Positions 9,225-18,269 of a stretch of DNA of 64,000 nt are shown here, one piece after another. Source of the DNA: CBDDFS01 sp965227255 (GTDB lineage Bacteria > Bacteroidota > Bacteroidia > Flavobacteriales_E > Vicingaceae). The position numbers and the translations under genes were made by a program. The stretch covers positions 186,001-250,000 of the forward strand of contig CBDDFS010000003.1 in assembly GCA_965227255.1 (NCBI GenBank), given 5' to 3'. Within the stretch, counting starts at the first letter, position 1, and every line of letters begins with the position of its first letter. The notes beneath the pieces are model-generated. The model made no database searches and was not told the origin of the DNA. It saw only the letters and a program-made list of their open reading frames with translations.

Positions 9225-11618
9225 TTATTGCTTCACGAAACGCAGTCTTGATACACTGCCTTCATATTCAATTTCGATGAAATAGAGACCGTTTGGAAGC
9301 TCAGAAACATCAAGAGCTTGTTGTCTTCCATGAATTTCGGATGTCATAAATATCGCACTTCCATCTATGGAAATAATACTGGCCTGACCTCTTGTTTCTC
9401 TTTCAAATTCAATGGTCAAATGATCCCTTGTTGGATTCGGATAAATCTTGATGTCTTTAGCATCAGGCTCTTTAATACCAGAACTGATCGCTCTATAGCA
9501 ACCGGACATCACTGAACATCCATTTTTGGTGACCTCAACAGCGAATTCTCCAATGTCGCTGGCAACATACCTCCTATTCGTAGCATTTGGAATAATTGTA
9601 AAGCTACCTCCTGAATCGCATTTAAACCACTGATAACTACCATTACTTTCAACGGCTTCAAATTCATTGTGCCATACCGTAACAGAATCATTAATAAAAG
9701 TAACGGTCAAATCCAATCGAACCACGCTATCACATCCTGCTGTGCTTTGCAAGGATACCAGTGGTGTATCAGTGCTGTTGTAATAGGTATTACCATCCAG
9801 CCATACCAACGAATCGCAGGCTAACTGAACATCTGTGGTCTGGGTGGATTGGTGTACGATCAGATCCAATTGAATCAATGAATCGCAGCCAAAACTGTTT
9901 GTGAAATAAACCGAAGGTGTATCTGTGGAATTCGTGTAGGTCACACTGTCCATCCAGGTATATGAATCACAGGCCTGTTGATTATCAATAGTAAAAGAAG
10001 AATAATTTACCTGAAGACGAAGGTCGATCACAGAATCGCAACCGAATTGATTTTTAAAGGTAACTGAAGCCGTACTATCATCTGCATAATAGGTATTTCC
10101 ATCAAGCCAGGTTATGGAATCACAGGTCATCAAAGTATCTACCTCCTGATCAAACTGATTACATGGACTCATTCGATGCACAAAATAGTCCCATGAGCCA
10201 ATGGATGTGATATTGAACGTATCCACACCGGGGTCAAAGTCAACTGTATTCTGAAAATATCCTGTGGTATATACATAACCGTCGGCAGTGGATGTTATAC
10301 CCATTCCCTGCTCCCAGCTGCTTCCTCCAAAGCCAAATGCCTCCACGAAATCCCCTAGTTTATCCAGTTTATTGATGTAAACGTCACCACCACCAACCGT
10401 AGTAATGTTGTTTGTTCCCGAACCCGGATCGAAGTCGACCGTTCCCTGGAACAATCCGGTAATATAGCAACTGCCCGAATCGTCTGCTGATATGGATGTT
10501 GCTGTTTCATTGCTATTTCCGCCAAAGGTTTTTCCCCAATTGAGCTCTCCGCTAGGTTTGAATGACAAAACATAAGCATCCCAGTCGAAGATAGACGTGA
10601 ATTCCATGGTATCCGGACCGGGATCAAAGTCGATGATGCCTTTATAACTTCCAGTGAAGTATATGATACTATCCACTACATCAACTGAATTGCCCCATTC
10701 ATTATTCCCACTCCCGAAATGATGAGCCCATTGAAAGGCTCCGTTGGAATCGAGTTTCTGGATATAAATATCTCTTCCTCCTTTCGAGCTGAATTCGGTC
10801 ACCCCTGTACCCGGATCAAAGTCGACCGTATCATGAAATTCTCCAATGGCATATACATTACCCATGTTGTCGGCAGATACGGACCTCGTCGCATCCACGA
10901 AAACGGAGCCAAAAGTTCGAACCCATTTCAGCGCTCCTCCTGAAGTGAACTTAGCGGTAAATGCGTCGGTATTTCCTGATGATACACGCTGAGTCACTCC
11001 AATGCCCGGATCGAAGTCAACTGTATCCTGAAACTCTCCTCCGATCAAAACGCTTTGATCGGGTGCAACACTCACTCCATGTCCATATTCAAAATCATTG
11101 CCTCCAATTGATCGGGCCCAGACCAGTTGTCCGAGAGAATTGTATTTAATAAGAAAGACATCCTGATCTCCCTGAGAAGTCAGGGTAGTCGTTCCACTTC
11201 CAGGATCCACATCCATGGAGTTATGATAATATCCTGTTATGTATACATTTCCGCTGGAATCAACATCCAGGGAATTGCCATAATCTTCCCCACTTCCTCC
11301 CATTGAAATAGCCCAGATCAGATTACCGGTCGAACTAAGTTTTTGCAAGTAGATATCAGCATCTCCATTTGATGTTAAATTAAAGGTACTGGTGTCTGGA
11401 TTGAAGTCGACCGTATTATAGAAAAACCCGGTCGTGTATACATTTCCTTGTGCATCTGTCGCAATCCCATGACCGCTTTCAGGCGCACTTGAACTCCCCC
11501 CGGTTTTGGCCCAAGTGAAATTAAGGTTTTGAGCATTCACAGTGAAACTCAATAAAATGCAAATAGCACAGAATAGAGATTTATGCTTGAATCCTTTTTT
11601 AATTTCTGAATGCGTCAT
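9225..11618 (-). CDS. T9SS-secreted SBBP-type beta-propeller adhesin-like protein
   Basis: Of the 797 aa, about 1-29 are a signal peptide. About eight repeats of roughly 50 aa follow, each carrying VDFDPG--- and G-VY-TG-F--TVDF words; this pattern is seen in SBBP/beta-propeller surface proteins. Then come three repeats built on CDS--W-D---Y and GCDS---LDL, each about 50 aa, common in Bacteroidota extracellular proteins. The C-terminus is a type A T9SS sorting domain (KIYPNPTRDHL to RLRFVKQ). A perfect -7 box (TACTTTTG, 11623-11630) lies 4 nt before the ATG. The sorting domain closely resembles that of the downstream 1993-aa protein, suggesting recent sharing of this segment. Confidence 0.88.
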   Translation of the reverse strand: MTHSEIKKGFKHKSLFCAICILLSFTVNAQNLNFTWAKTGGSSSAPESGHGIATDAQGNVYTTGFFYNTVDFNPDTSTFNLTSNGDADIYLQKLSSTGNLIWAISMGGSGEDYGNSLDVDSSGNVYITGYYHNSMDVDPGSGTTTLTSQGDQDVFLIKYNSLGQLVWARSIGGNDFEYGHGVSVAPDQSVLIGGEFQDTVDFDPGIGVTQRVSSGNTDAFTAKFTSGGALKWVRTFGSVFVDATRSVSADNMGNVYAIGEFHDTVDFDPGTGVTEFSSKGGRDIYIQKLDSNGAFQWAHHFGSGNNEWGNSVDVVDSIIYFTGSYKGIIDFDPGPDTMEFTSIFDWDAYVLSFKPSGELNWGKTFGGNSNETATSISADDSGSCYITGLFQGTVDFDPGSGTNNITTVGGGDVYINKLDKLGDFVEAFGFGGSSWEQGMGITSTADGYVYTTGYFQNTVDFDPGVDTFNITSIGSWDYFVHRMSPCNQFDQEVDTLMTCDSITWLDGNTYYADDSTASVTFKNQFGCDSVIDLRLQVNYSSFTIDNQQACDSYTWMDSVTYTNSTDTPSVYFTNSFGCDSLIQLDLIVHQSTQTTDVQLACDSLVWLDGNTYYNSTDTPLVSLQSTAGCDSVVRLDLTVTFINDSVTVWHNEFEAVESNGSYQWFKCDSGGSFTIIPNATNRRYVASDIGEFAVEVTKNGCSVMSGCYRAISSGIKEPDAKDIKIYPNPTRDHLTIEFERETRGQASIISIDGSAIFMTSEIHGRQQALDVSELPNGLYFIEIEYEGSVSRLRFVKQ

Positions 11619-11622
11619 AGAA

Positions 11623-11630
11623 CAAAAGTA
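11623..11630 (-). promoter_or_regulatory. -7 box (TACTTTTG) of the beta-propeller gene, leaderless layout
   Basis: This is a perfect match to the Bacteroidota -7 consensus TAnnTTTG. Only four bases (TTCT) separate it from the ATG at 11618. A TTG word lies 21 nt further upstream and could serve as the -33 element. Transcription would start at or beside the start codon. Confidence 0.6.
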
Positions 11631-11636
11631 AGAATG

Positions 11637-12866
11637 CTATCTGCTTAAAATCAATCTTTGAGTATAATTGTACTGATTAGATTCAATATGAATGAAATAC
11701 AGACCTGACCTAAATTGGGACGGAATATCCAAAGTGACTTCACTCAAATTCGAAATTTCTTCTTGCACGACAAGCTGACCATATTGATTCATTATTGAGA
11801 TCATGGTTTTATCTTCATCCAAATTGGCAATTGATATGTAGCCATTACTAGGATTCGGATAAATTCTGATTTGACGCACTGACCCCTGATTATAAATGCC
11901 AACCGGATCCTCTACTACATCTACACCCACATCTGGATCATGAAATTTTCTCACAAATATCCAGTCTACATCAACCCTGGGTGTATGATTGTTCCACGAG
12001 AATACTGCAATTCCCATCCAATCATTATTGTGAGTATTAGAATCACTGTAAGCCACAACAGTATCCAGAATAGACCACTTTTCTGTCCCCGAGAACCAGG
12101 CTTCTCCCTTATACCACTCATTCAACTGATAGGTGAATTTCGAACCCACATCTCCCCTGTTTGTCCCGGAAGAATTGATCTGACCGACATATACGCGATT
12201 CCATGCCCTTATAAATTCGTGATTGTTACCGCTTTTTAGATGCCATATTCCTTCTTCGTCCGTAATTCCGTGTTGAATATTGAAATTGGATACGGAATCC
12301 ATCAGGCGGAACCTGCTTTTGATCTTATACGAACTCATGTTTTTAATATCGTCTGTGATTACACCTTTGTCCCAGTTTCCTGAAGATTGTAATAATCTGA
12401 TGTAAGAATCCTGCAGACTAATACTCCCATATCCAAATTCTTTCCATTTGGTGGTATCCAGACTGCTTCCATCAAAGTGATCGAAGAAATCAAATGTTGC
12501 TTCACCGTCCGATATGTCAGTTGCGGAAGAATTTCCATAATGAAGATAGAATACTGTATCACCTGTTGCGGGAATGTCTGGAATTTTGACCCAGATCTTG
12601 AGTTCATCGCCAAACTCATATTCTTCTGTCCAGTGTGATAGCTCACCACTACCTGAATAAGTATCACTCATAGAAAAACGAATATCCGAACCGGTCAAAT
12701 TTGATGAATTGAAATCAAAGGTGGTATCGTTCAACTCAACCAATACTTGAAAATCCGTCAATTGACTTCCCACCGAATGGGCCTTTAACTGGATACTTTG
12801 TGTCCATTGACCATATATTACAATAGGCAATAAGGAGAGGAGTGTAATACTGAGGAAGCTTTTCAT
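11637..12866 (-). CDS. T9SS-secreted DUF2341 (concanavalin-like) protein
   Basis: The N-terminal signal peptide is best read from the ATG at 12866 (MKSFLSITLL, ending IYGQ); an upstream ATG at 12890 adds eight residues and spoils the signal. The first ~100 residues have the DUF2341 pattern (V-L---TFDFN-----G-DIRF and VWVKIP-like blocks), followed by a concanavalin-like jelly-roll region (FDHFDGSSLDTTKW). A T9SS type A sorting domain ends the protein (IYPNPSNGYISI to LILSR). DUF2341 is found in surface carbohydrate-binding or channel-associated proteins; its role here is unknown. It is the first of three consecutive T9SS cargo genes read leftwards. Confidence 0.85.
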   Translation of the reverse strand: MKSFLSITLLSLLPIVIYGQWTQSIQLKAHSVGSQLTDFQVLVELNDTTFDFNSSNLTGSDIRFSMSDTYSGSGELSHWTEEYEFGDELKIWVKIPDIPATGDTVFYLHYGNSSATDISDGEATFDFFDHFDGSSLDTTKWKEFGYGSISLQDSYIRLLQSSGNWDKGVITDDIKNMSSYKIKSRFRLMDSVSNFNIQHGITDEEGIWHLKSGNNHEFIRAWNRVYVGQINSSGTNRGDVGSKFTYQLNEWYKGEAWFSGTEKWSILDTVVAYSDSNTHNNDWMGIAVFSWNNHTPRVDVDWIFVRKFHDPDVGVDVVEDPVGIYNQGSVRQIRIYPNPSNGYISIANLDEDKTMISIMNQYGQLVVQEEISNLSEVTLDIPSQFRSGLYFIHIESNQYNYTQRLILSR

Positions 12867-13001
12867 ATTTAAAGATTTTATGAGGACCATCTAAGGTAAA
12901 TCATTGAAATTGAAAGAACAAACACGACGAAAGCGATTTAGGTATTCCGATCTCCAAAATCTGATGCAGTCTATTCTCTGGCAAAAAAGGCAGGCACACC
13001 C

Positions 13002-15215
13002 TTATCCAATCCTCACCCCAATCACACAAACATCATCCACCTGCTCCATCTCCCCTTTCCATTCGTCAAATTTGGCTAACAATGTTTCTGCTTGTTCCGG
13101 TAGTGAATTGTTTTGTAATTCCAGCAAGAGCTGCTTGAATGGTTTGTACATGAATTTCCGGCCTTTCGGTCCACCGAACTGATCGGCATAACCGTCTGAG
13201 CTAATGTACAGCGTATCTCCTGCATTCAGCTTCATGTTGTGCTGATTAAATGCTTTCATCGTTCGATGCTTTCCAATCGGCATTTTATCGGCTTTGTATT
13301 CATTTAATATAAAGCCATTGTGAGTAATAATCCGATTCCCCGATTCCTCACTCTCCTGAATATCGACTGTCGACTGTCGACTTACTACATACAAAGGATT
13401 GTGCGCCCCTGAATACACCAATTCCTTTGTCTTCAAGTTCAACCGGCAAAGAGCAATATCCATCCCATCTTTCACATCATGCTCACTGGATTCAAAGGTT
13501 TCCACTACCATTTCACGAACCTTATCAAGAATTTCACCCGGTTCGGTTAAGTTCATTTCCCGAACAGCTCTTTTCAAGGCATTCGAACATACCACGGATA
13601 CCATGGCGCCAGGAACTCCATGACCAGTGCAATCGGCTGATGCGAAATAAACCTCATCCCCTTTCTCTTCAAAGAAATAGAAGTCGCCAGCTACAATATC
13701 TTTTGGAAGATACAGGATGAAAGAGTCCTTGAGAAAACTTTGTACGAGGGAGCGTGGTGGCAAAATGGCTTCCTGAATCCTCTTGGCGTAGTTGATACTG
13801 CTTTCAATCTCTTCATTCTTTTCTTCAACCAGAATCTTTTGCTCTTCGATGATCTGCTTTTGCTGAGACGTCAGTTTGAATCGATTGTAAAGAGATACAG
13901 TAAATACGATCAAACCCAGAAGAGCGACAAAGATGTAGGCAATGAAGTTTCTCTGTCTCAGCGACTCCTGTTCAGCCAGGAGGTCTCTTTTTTCTTGTTC
14001 TTTCTGATACGCAATCTCCTTCTTTTCAAATTCATACTGCATTTCTTTCTTAAGAGTCGATTCACGAATAGCTTGATTTTCGATGCTATCCTTTAATGAA
14101 CTATATTCTTTATGAAGTTGGTATGCAACCTTGTAATTGCCTTGCATCTCGTTCAATTCAGAAAGTAGCAATACAGATAATTTCACGTTGTCAGGAAAAT
14201 TCAGTTTCAAGGCTAATTCGTGACATTCTTCAGCCATTTGCATGGCTTGAGAAATCATGCCCTTTTCTTTATAATATACACCGTATTGATACTTAAGGCC
14301 CCATATTCCTTCTATAAATTCAATTTCTTCGGCAATCTGCATTCCTTTTTTCAATGTTTCAAAGGCCTCAGCTTCATCGCCGACTTCAAATCTGATCTGA
14401 GCAATATTGATCAAGGTTAGAACCAAAGACGGCTTGTTTCCCAAGTCCTCTTTGATCTTCATACTTTTTTCAAAATATTCTAGCGCCTTGTCATTATCAC
14501 CGCGCTGATCATATATTTTGCCCAGATTATTAATTGCCGTAGCCCTTCCCGCCAGATCGCCAGATTTTTCAGTTGTTTCCAGGCCTTTGATAAAATACTC
14601 TTCGGCTTTATCCAGGTCGTGCTGAGAATAATAGATGAATCCGAGATTAATATATGCTGCATCAAGACCGTCGTATTCATTAAGCTCTTCCCTTACTCTA
14701 ATGCTTTCCAGAATCTTTTCAGTTGCCCTTTCAACATCACCAATATGCTCGTAAACATATCCCATGTTGTTCAAGGTCGTGCCGACCCGATTCCTTTCAC
14801 CCGATTCGATGGCCAGATCGTAGGCCTTCTGATAATATTCAAGTGACTTAATCATTTCACCTTTGTGCATAACAGCATAGCCTTTGTTATTATAGGAATT
14901 AGATAATAAACCGAGAAGTATATTTTTCTCATCCTGACTTAACGAATTCTGCTTTATAGATTCTAATCCGCTCAGCATAAACTCATTATAGTTCACCCAG
15001 TCTTCGTGCCAGAGATTATCACAAAGCACTTCCAGGATAGCAAATTTGTCCAGAACATCTTCCTTGGAATGATAATCACTCAGAATGGAGTCGACAAGAT
15101 GTTTGTCCTTGTCCGAATAATCATTGTAGTGTGAATCCTTAATCAGATAGTCGATCTGAGTAAAGCCAATAAAAGGGATGAATAGACAAAAGAGGATAAT
15201 TATCCGGCGAAACAT
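13002..15215 (-). CDS. TPR-containing membrane SpoIIE-type (PP2C) serine phosphatase, second copy
   Basis: A 737-aa paralogue of the phosphatase at 111-2444 with the same order: signal peptide, about seven TPRs (roughly 95-370), coiled coil, membrane helix (about 424-442), coiled coil, PP2C domain (about 490-737). Conserved metal sites are GDFYF, ADCTGHG, SSDG and VDDV. The phosphatase domain is nearly identical in key stretches to the first copy, including the extra SRQSTVD loop (13362-13382) made of heptad DNA, while the TPR part has diverged. The two copies bracket the three T9SS cargo genes. The promoter is unusual: TATCTTTA at 15219-15226 lies 3 nt before the ATG, and a -33-like TTTTG sits 18 nt upstream inside a heptad repeat. 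Confidence 0.9.
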   Translation of the reverse strand: MFRRIIILFCLFIPFIGFTQIDYLIKDSHYNDYSDKDKHLVDSILSDYHSKEDVLDKFAILEVLCDNLWHEDWVNYNEFMLSGLESIKQNSLSQDEKNILLGLLSNSYNNKGYAVMHKGEMIKSLEYYQKAYDLAIESGERNRVGTTLNNMGYVYEHIGDVERATEKILESIRVREELNEYDGLDAAYINLGFIYYSQHDLDKAEEYFIKGLETTEKSGDLAGRATAINNLGKIYDQRGDNDKALEYFEKSMKIKEDLGNKPSLVLTLINIAQIRFEVGDEAEAFETLKKGMQIAEEIEFIEGIWGLKYQYGVYYKEKGMISQAMQMAEECHELALKLNFPDNVKLSVLLLSELNEMQGNYKVAYQLHKEYSSLKDSIENQAIRESTLKKEMQYEFEKKEIAYQKEQEKRDLLAEQESLRQRNFIAYIFVALLGLIVFTVSLYNRFKLTSQQKQIIEEQKILVEEKNEEIESSINYAKRIQEAILPPRSLVQSFLKDSFILYLPKDIVAGDFYFFEEKGDEVYFASADCTGHGVPGAMVSVVCSNALKRAVREMNLTEPGEILDKVREMVVETFESSEHDVKDGMDIALCRLNLKTKELVYSGAHNPLYVVSRQSTVDIQESEESGNRIITHNGFILNEYKADKMPIGKHRTMKAFNQHNMKLNAGDTLYISSDGYADQFGGPKGRKFMYKPFKQLLLELQNNSLPEQAETLLAKFDEWKGEMEQVDDVCVIGVRIG

Positions 15216-15218
15216 GTC

Positions 15219-15249
15219 TAAAGATAGAAGGGAAAGTCAGAAGTCAAAA
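15219..15249 (-). promoter_or_regulatory. Promoter of the second phosphatase gene, -33 box inside a heptad repeat
   Basis: The -7 box is TATCTTTA (15219-15226), three bases before the ATG. TTTTG (15245-15249) lies 18 nt upstream at the -33 position. The -33 word is part of the low-complexity run TTTTGACTTCTGACTTT (minus-strand reading), so the simple repeat appears to provide a promoter element. Confidence 0.5.
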
Positions 15250-15309
15250 GAAAAAGGTCAGAAGAAAAAGAGAAATACCTTCCTCAACAGTCTTTTCTAA
15301 AATTAGACA

Positions 15310-15353
15310 GCAAGCCTGCCCGACGGAGTACAGGCCCGTGCGCCAGCTTGCGG
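15310..15353. repeat. GC-rich dispersed hairpin element, copy 2
   Basis: GCAAGC at 15310-15315 pairs with GCTTGC at 15346-15351. The inside reads CCTGCCCGACGGAGTACAGG, very close to the copy at 44982-45020, which reads CCTGCCCGACGGCGCACTGG. The base composition is far above that of its surroundings. Confidence 0.55.
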
Positions 15354-15614
15354 GAAATAAGGAGTTATGGCTCAAAGTGATAATGAACCTTTCCAATGAG
15401 CCAATAAATCAATTAACGAATAAACCCAGTGGATAAGATGATAAGGGAATAAGGCAATGGACAATTCTGTCGACTGACGACTGACGACTTACTGACTTTC
15501 TAAATTAAAAAGCGAGAAACAAGGAGCTTTAGATCAAAGTGTAAATGACCCCTTCAAATGAATCAATGAACCAATAAATCAATTAACCAATTAACAGATT
15601 AACCACTTAGCATA

Positions 15615-16550
15615 TTAACCATTCCCACTCTTTCCTTTTGTCTTATCCAATACCGTCATGCTGGTTGCGATCAGACTGGAAACATCCGACATATCGGAAG
15701 GAATGATGAGCGTATTGTTCTTCTGAGCCAGGTTACCGAATTCTTTGATGTATTGCTCGGCAACACGAAGATTAACGGCATCCATTCCGCCTTCTTCGTT
15801 GATGGCATTGGCGATTTCTCGGATTCCCTTGGCAGTTGCACTTGCCACCCTTTCAATTTCCTGGGCCTTACCCTCGGCTTCGTTGATTCTTTTCTGCTTC
15901 TCCCCTTCTGATGTAGCAATCATCTCCTGCTTCACACCATCGGCGATGTTGATCTTGGCCTGCTGCTCACCCTGTGACTCAGCAATGGTCGCTCTCTTTT
16001 CACGCTCTGCCCTCATTTGTTTCTCCATGGCATCCTTGATACTCTGGGGTGGAATGATGTTTTTCACTTCGTAACGAGTAACCTTCACACCCCAAGGATC
16101 TGAAGCCTCGTCAACGGCAGTTACAATAGTTGCATTGATATTATCCCTCTCTTCAAAGGTCTTGTCCAACTGCATCTTACCAATCACAGAACGCATGGTC
16201 GTTTGAGCGATCTGAGTAGCAGCAAATTGGTAGTTGTCGATTCCATATGAGGCTCTCTGAGGATCCATAACCTGCAGATAAAGAATACCATCCACCTCTA
16301 CGGCGATGTTGTCCTGCGTAATACATTGCTGAGATTCTACATCCATGGCCTGTTCTTTCAGGGAATGTTTGTAAGCTACTCTTTCAATGAATGGTATGAT
16401 GATATGGAATCCGGCTGTCAACGTCCCCTTATATTTCCCAAGTCTTTCCACGATAAATGCCGATTTCTGCGGCACAATCTTGATCATGGAGATGAAGATG
16501 AAAAGGAAGAATACGGCTAAGCCGATCAATATGATGGTTGAGAAATTCAT
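15615..16550 (-). CDS. SPFH-domain membrane protein (stomatin/QmcA family)
   Basis: The 311-aa protein has one N-terminal membrane helix (about 5-22), an SPFH/band 7 domain (about 25-190, with IPFIERVAYKHSLKEQ, then IDNYQFA and AQTTMRSVIGK), and a long Ala/Glu-rich coiled coil (about 190-260) containing EGEKQKRINEAEGKAQEIE. Family members oligomerise in membrane microdomains and support protease or membrane quality control. The gene lies 9 nt downstream of an NfeD-like gene, the classical SPFH-NfeD pair, so the two proteins probably act together in the inner membrane. Confidence 0.93.
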   Translation of the reverse strand: MNFSTIILIGLAVFFLFIFISMIKIVPQKSAFIVERLGKYKGTLTAGFHIIIPFIERVAYKHSLKEQAMDVESQQCITQDNIAVEVDGILYLQVMDPQRASYGIDNYQFAATQIAQTTMRSVIGKMQLDKTFEERDNINATIVTAVDEASDPWGVKVTRYEVKNIIPPQSIKDAMEKQMRAEREKRATIAESQGEQQAKINIADGVKQEMIATSEGEKQKRINEAEGKAQEIERVASATAKGIREIANAINEEGGMDAVNLRVAEQYIKEFGNLAQKNNTLIIPSDMSDVSSLIATSMTVLDKTKGKSGNG

Positions 16551-16559
16551 GTGTTTATA

Positions 16560-17015
16560 TTAAATAGGTTTTACAATTAGTCTTATGCTATCCACTTCTG
16601 TGATGATCAGTGAATCGCCTTTTTTCACTTCTTCGTCGCTCTTTGCTTCCCAAAGGGCTCCCTTAAAAGTAACTTTTCCAGTACCGTTCTTAAAATCTGC
16701 TTCCGACACACATTTCTTACCCACATATTCCTCAAGCACAGATTCGCTCTTGGTGCCTTGCCTTTCATCGATCCATTTTTTCAGGGACCTTCTTAAAAGA
16801 GCCAGGGACAGCAACGAACTGATAATGAATATGAGTAGTTGAGTATTGAGTGAAATATCAGGGGCGAATAATAACATCAAGGATACGATCCAGCCGCCAA
16901 TGCCAAAGAACAATACAATTAGTCCGGGAAGAACAAGCTCCCCCAACAACAATGCCAGTCCGATGATAAACCATACCACGGCCGGATTTGAGAACATTTC
17001 AGAAATATTTTCCAT
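16560..17015 (-). CDS. NfeD-like membrane protein
   Basis: Short NfeD protein with three or four hydrophobic helices in the first ~90 residues (WFIIGLALLLGELVLPGLIV is diagnostic) and a C-terminal OB-fold (about 95-150: YVGKKCVSEADF, then GTGKVTFKGALWEAKS). NfeD proteins accompany SPFH scaffolds; the OB domain is thought to mediate partner binding. I place the start at the ATG at 17015 because A-rich sequence precedes it, as is usual here; a GTG six codons upstream (17033) is the alternative. It is the first gene of a two-gene operon with the SPFH gene. Confidence 0.88.
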   Translation of the reverse strand: MENISEMFSNPAVVWFIIGLALLLGELVLPGLIVLFFGIGGWIVSLMLLFAPDISLNTQLLIFIISSLLSLALLRRSLKKWIDERQGTKSESVLEEYVGKKCVSEADFKNGTGKVTFKGALWEAKSDEEVKKGDSLIITEVDSIRLIVKPI

Positions 17016-17180
17016 AGTTTTTAATGAGTCCACTAATATTAACCATTTTTCTTGAATCTAGCGCTATTATTGTGTTAGACGACAGAAAATAATTATAAAT
17101 GGTAAATTTTAAGTTAGGAAATGATTTGAGACTTAGCTTTATTCGTAATTCATCGTTTATAATCTATCATTGATGTTTTG

Positions 17181-18119
17181 CTAAAGCAAAACATCAGCTT
17201 CCTTCCTCTCCTTCTTCCTCAATTTAAAGTCACTCTTCACTCGAAGGATTTCGTAAACATTCTCTCTGATCGTATCACTCATCAGTGAAGTTGGAAGGTC
17301 ATTCGCATCCGTACCAAATGGATGTTCGATTTCTTCTGATATAATCTCTACACCAAACATAGCGAAGCCCATCAGGCATACAGCAGGTATGGTGAGCCAT
17401 GAGAAGTAATGCACAAGACCAAAAGGCAGGACCAATATGTACAAGAGCGCAAATACCTTGATGAATGTGGAATGTGAAAAAGGAATGGGTGTTCGATGTA
17501 TTCTTTCACAGGTAGTCATTAGGTCGATCATACCACGCAAATGATCTTTCAATTGTGTCTTATCCCTGTCGGTGATGATCTCATTATGACCCATAGCATG
17601 TATTTCTCTCGACATGAGATTGATAATAGTATTGGGCACATGCTCGGAATTCTCGAGGGTTCGCTGATAAGCCATGTTTACAAAGATGAATCTGTCTCTT
17701 GCGTCCTCATCCCGCAAATGACCTTGAAGAGCCAAAGCGTAGTTGGAAATGCTCTTGACAAAGAAATTGCGACGTTGCGTATCATCTTCCGGGAGGAGTC
17801 CGTCCAGACTCATGGCCAGTGTTCTGCTGTCACTGAGCAACTTGTGCCATGCAATGCTTCCCTCCCACCATCTGTCGTATGCCGTATTGATACGAAAGAC
17901 AAGGAACAAGGATAGAATAACCCCAACGATGGTGAAGAAAATGGTGTTGATCTCAAACTCCGCCCACCAGAATTTGATATTCATGTAAGTCATGATACTG
18001 GAATACACCAGCGTCAGGAACATGAAGAGCATGATCTTTTTCACGTTGTAGGCCGTTTTCATGGTCTTCAACATGGTGATGAATAAACTATGCCATTTCT
18101 TTGAATCGTATACGATCAT
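17181..18119 (-). CDS. Bestrophin-family (UPF0187) membrane channel protein
   Basis: The 312-aa protein has paired hydrophobic helices near 28-48 and 58-80 and again near 215-260. Family hallmarks are present: the N-terminal YDSKKWHSLF, then FRINTAYDRWWEGSIAWHKL, PFSHSTFIKVFALLYILVLP, and the acidic EEIEHPFGTDANDLP. Bacterial bestrophins are pentameric ion channels of the inner membrane, often permeable to cations or anions. The gene is monocistronic, with spacers on both sides and no partner evident. Confidence 0.92.
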   Translation of the reverse strand: MIVYDSKKWHSLFITMLKTMKTAYNVKKIMLFMFLTLVYSSIMTYMNIKFWWAEFEINTIFFTIVGVILSLFLVFRINTAYDRWWEGSIAWHKLLSDSRTLAMSLDGLLPEDDTQRRNFFVKSISNYALALQGHLRDEDARDRFIFVNMAYQRTLENSEHVPNTIINLMSREIHAMGHNEIITDRDKTQLKDHLRGMIDLMTTCERIHRTPIPFSHSTFIKVFALLYILVLPFGLVHYFSWLTIPAVCLMGFAMFGVEIISEEIEHPFGTDANDLPTSLMSDTIRENVYEILRVKSDFKLRKKERKEADVLL

Positions 18120-18269
18120 TGCTTCCTGGGGAATTTTGAAAGAAGCCGAATTTATGAATTTTTGTTCTTTTCTCCGGACAATCCAAGTATTCGAAGACTA
18201 GATCAGAATTAAGAATTAAAAACAGAGGACCGCTCTCATTGAACGATTCCCCATTGAGCCAGACAAATA

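Larger units (their letters stand above)
15216..15614. repeat. 399-bp gene-free spacer made of heptad simple repeats
   Basis: No gene is visible. The spacer contains GACTTCTGACTTT-type words (about 15230-15250), a GC-rich hairpin element (15310-15353), AATCAATTAA-type words (about 15400-15425 and 15555-15612), and a TGTCGACTGACGACTGACG run (about 15468-15486) ending in ACTTACTGACTTTC. The period is mostly 7 nt. The only assigned function is the promoter at its left end. Confidence 0.6.
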
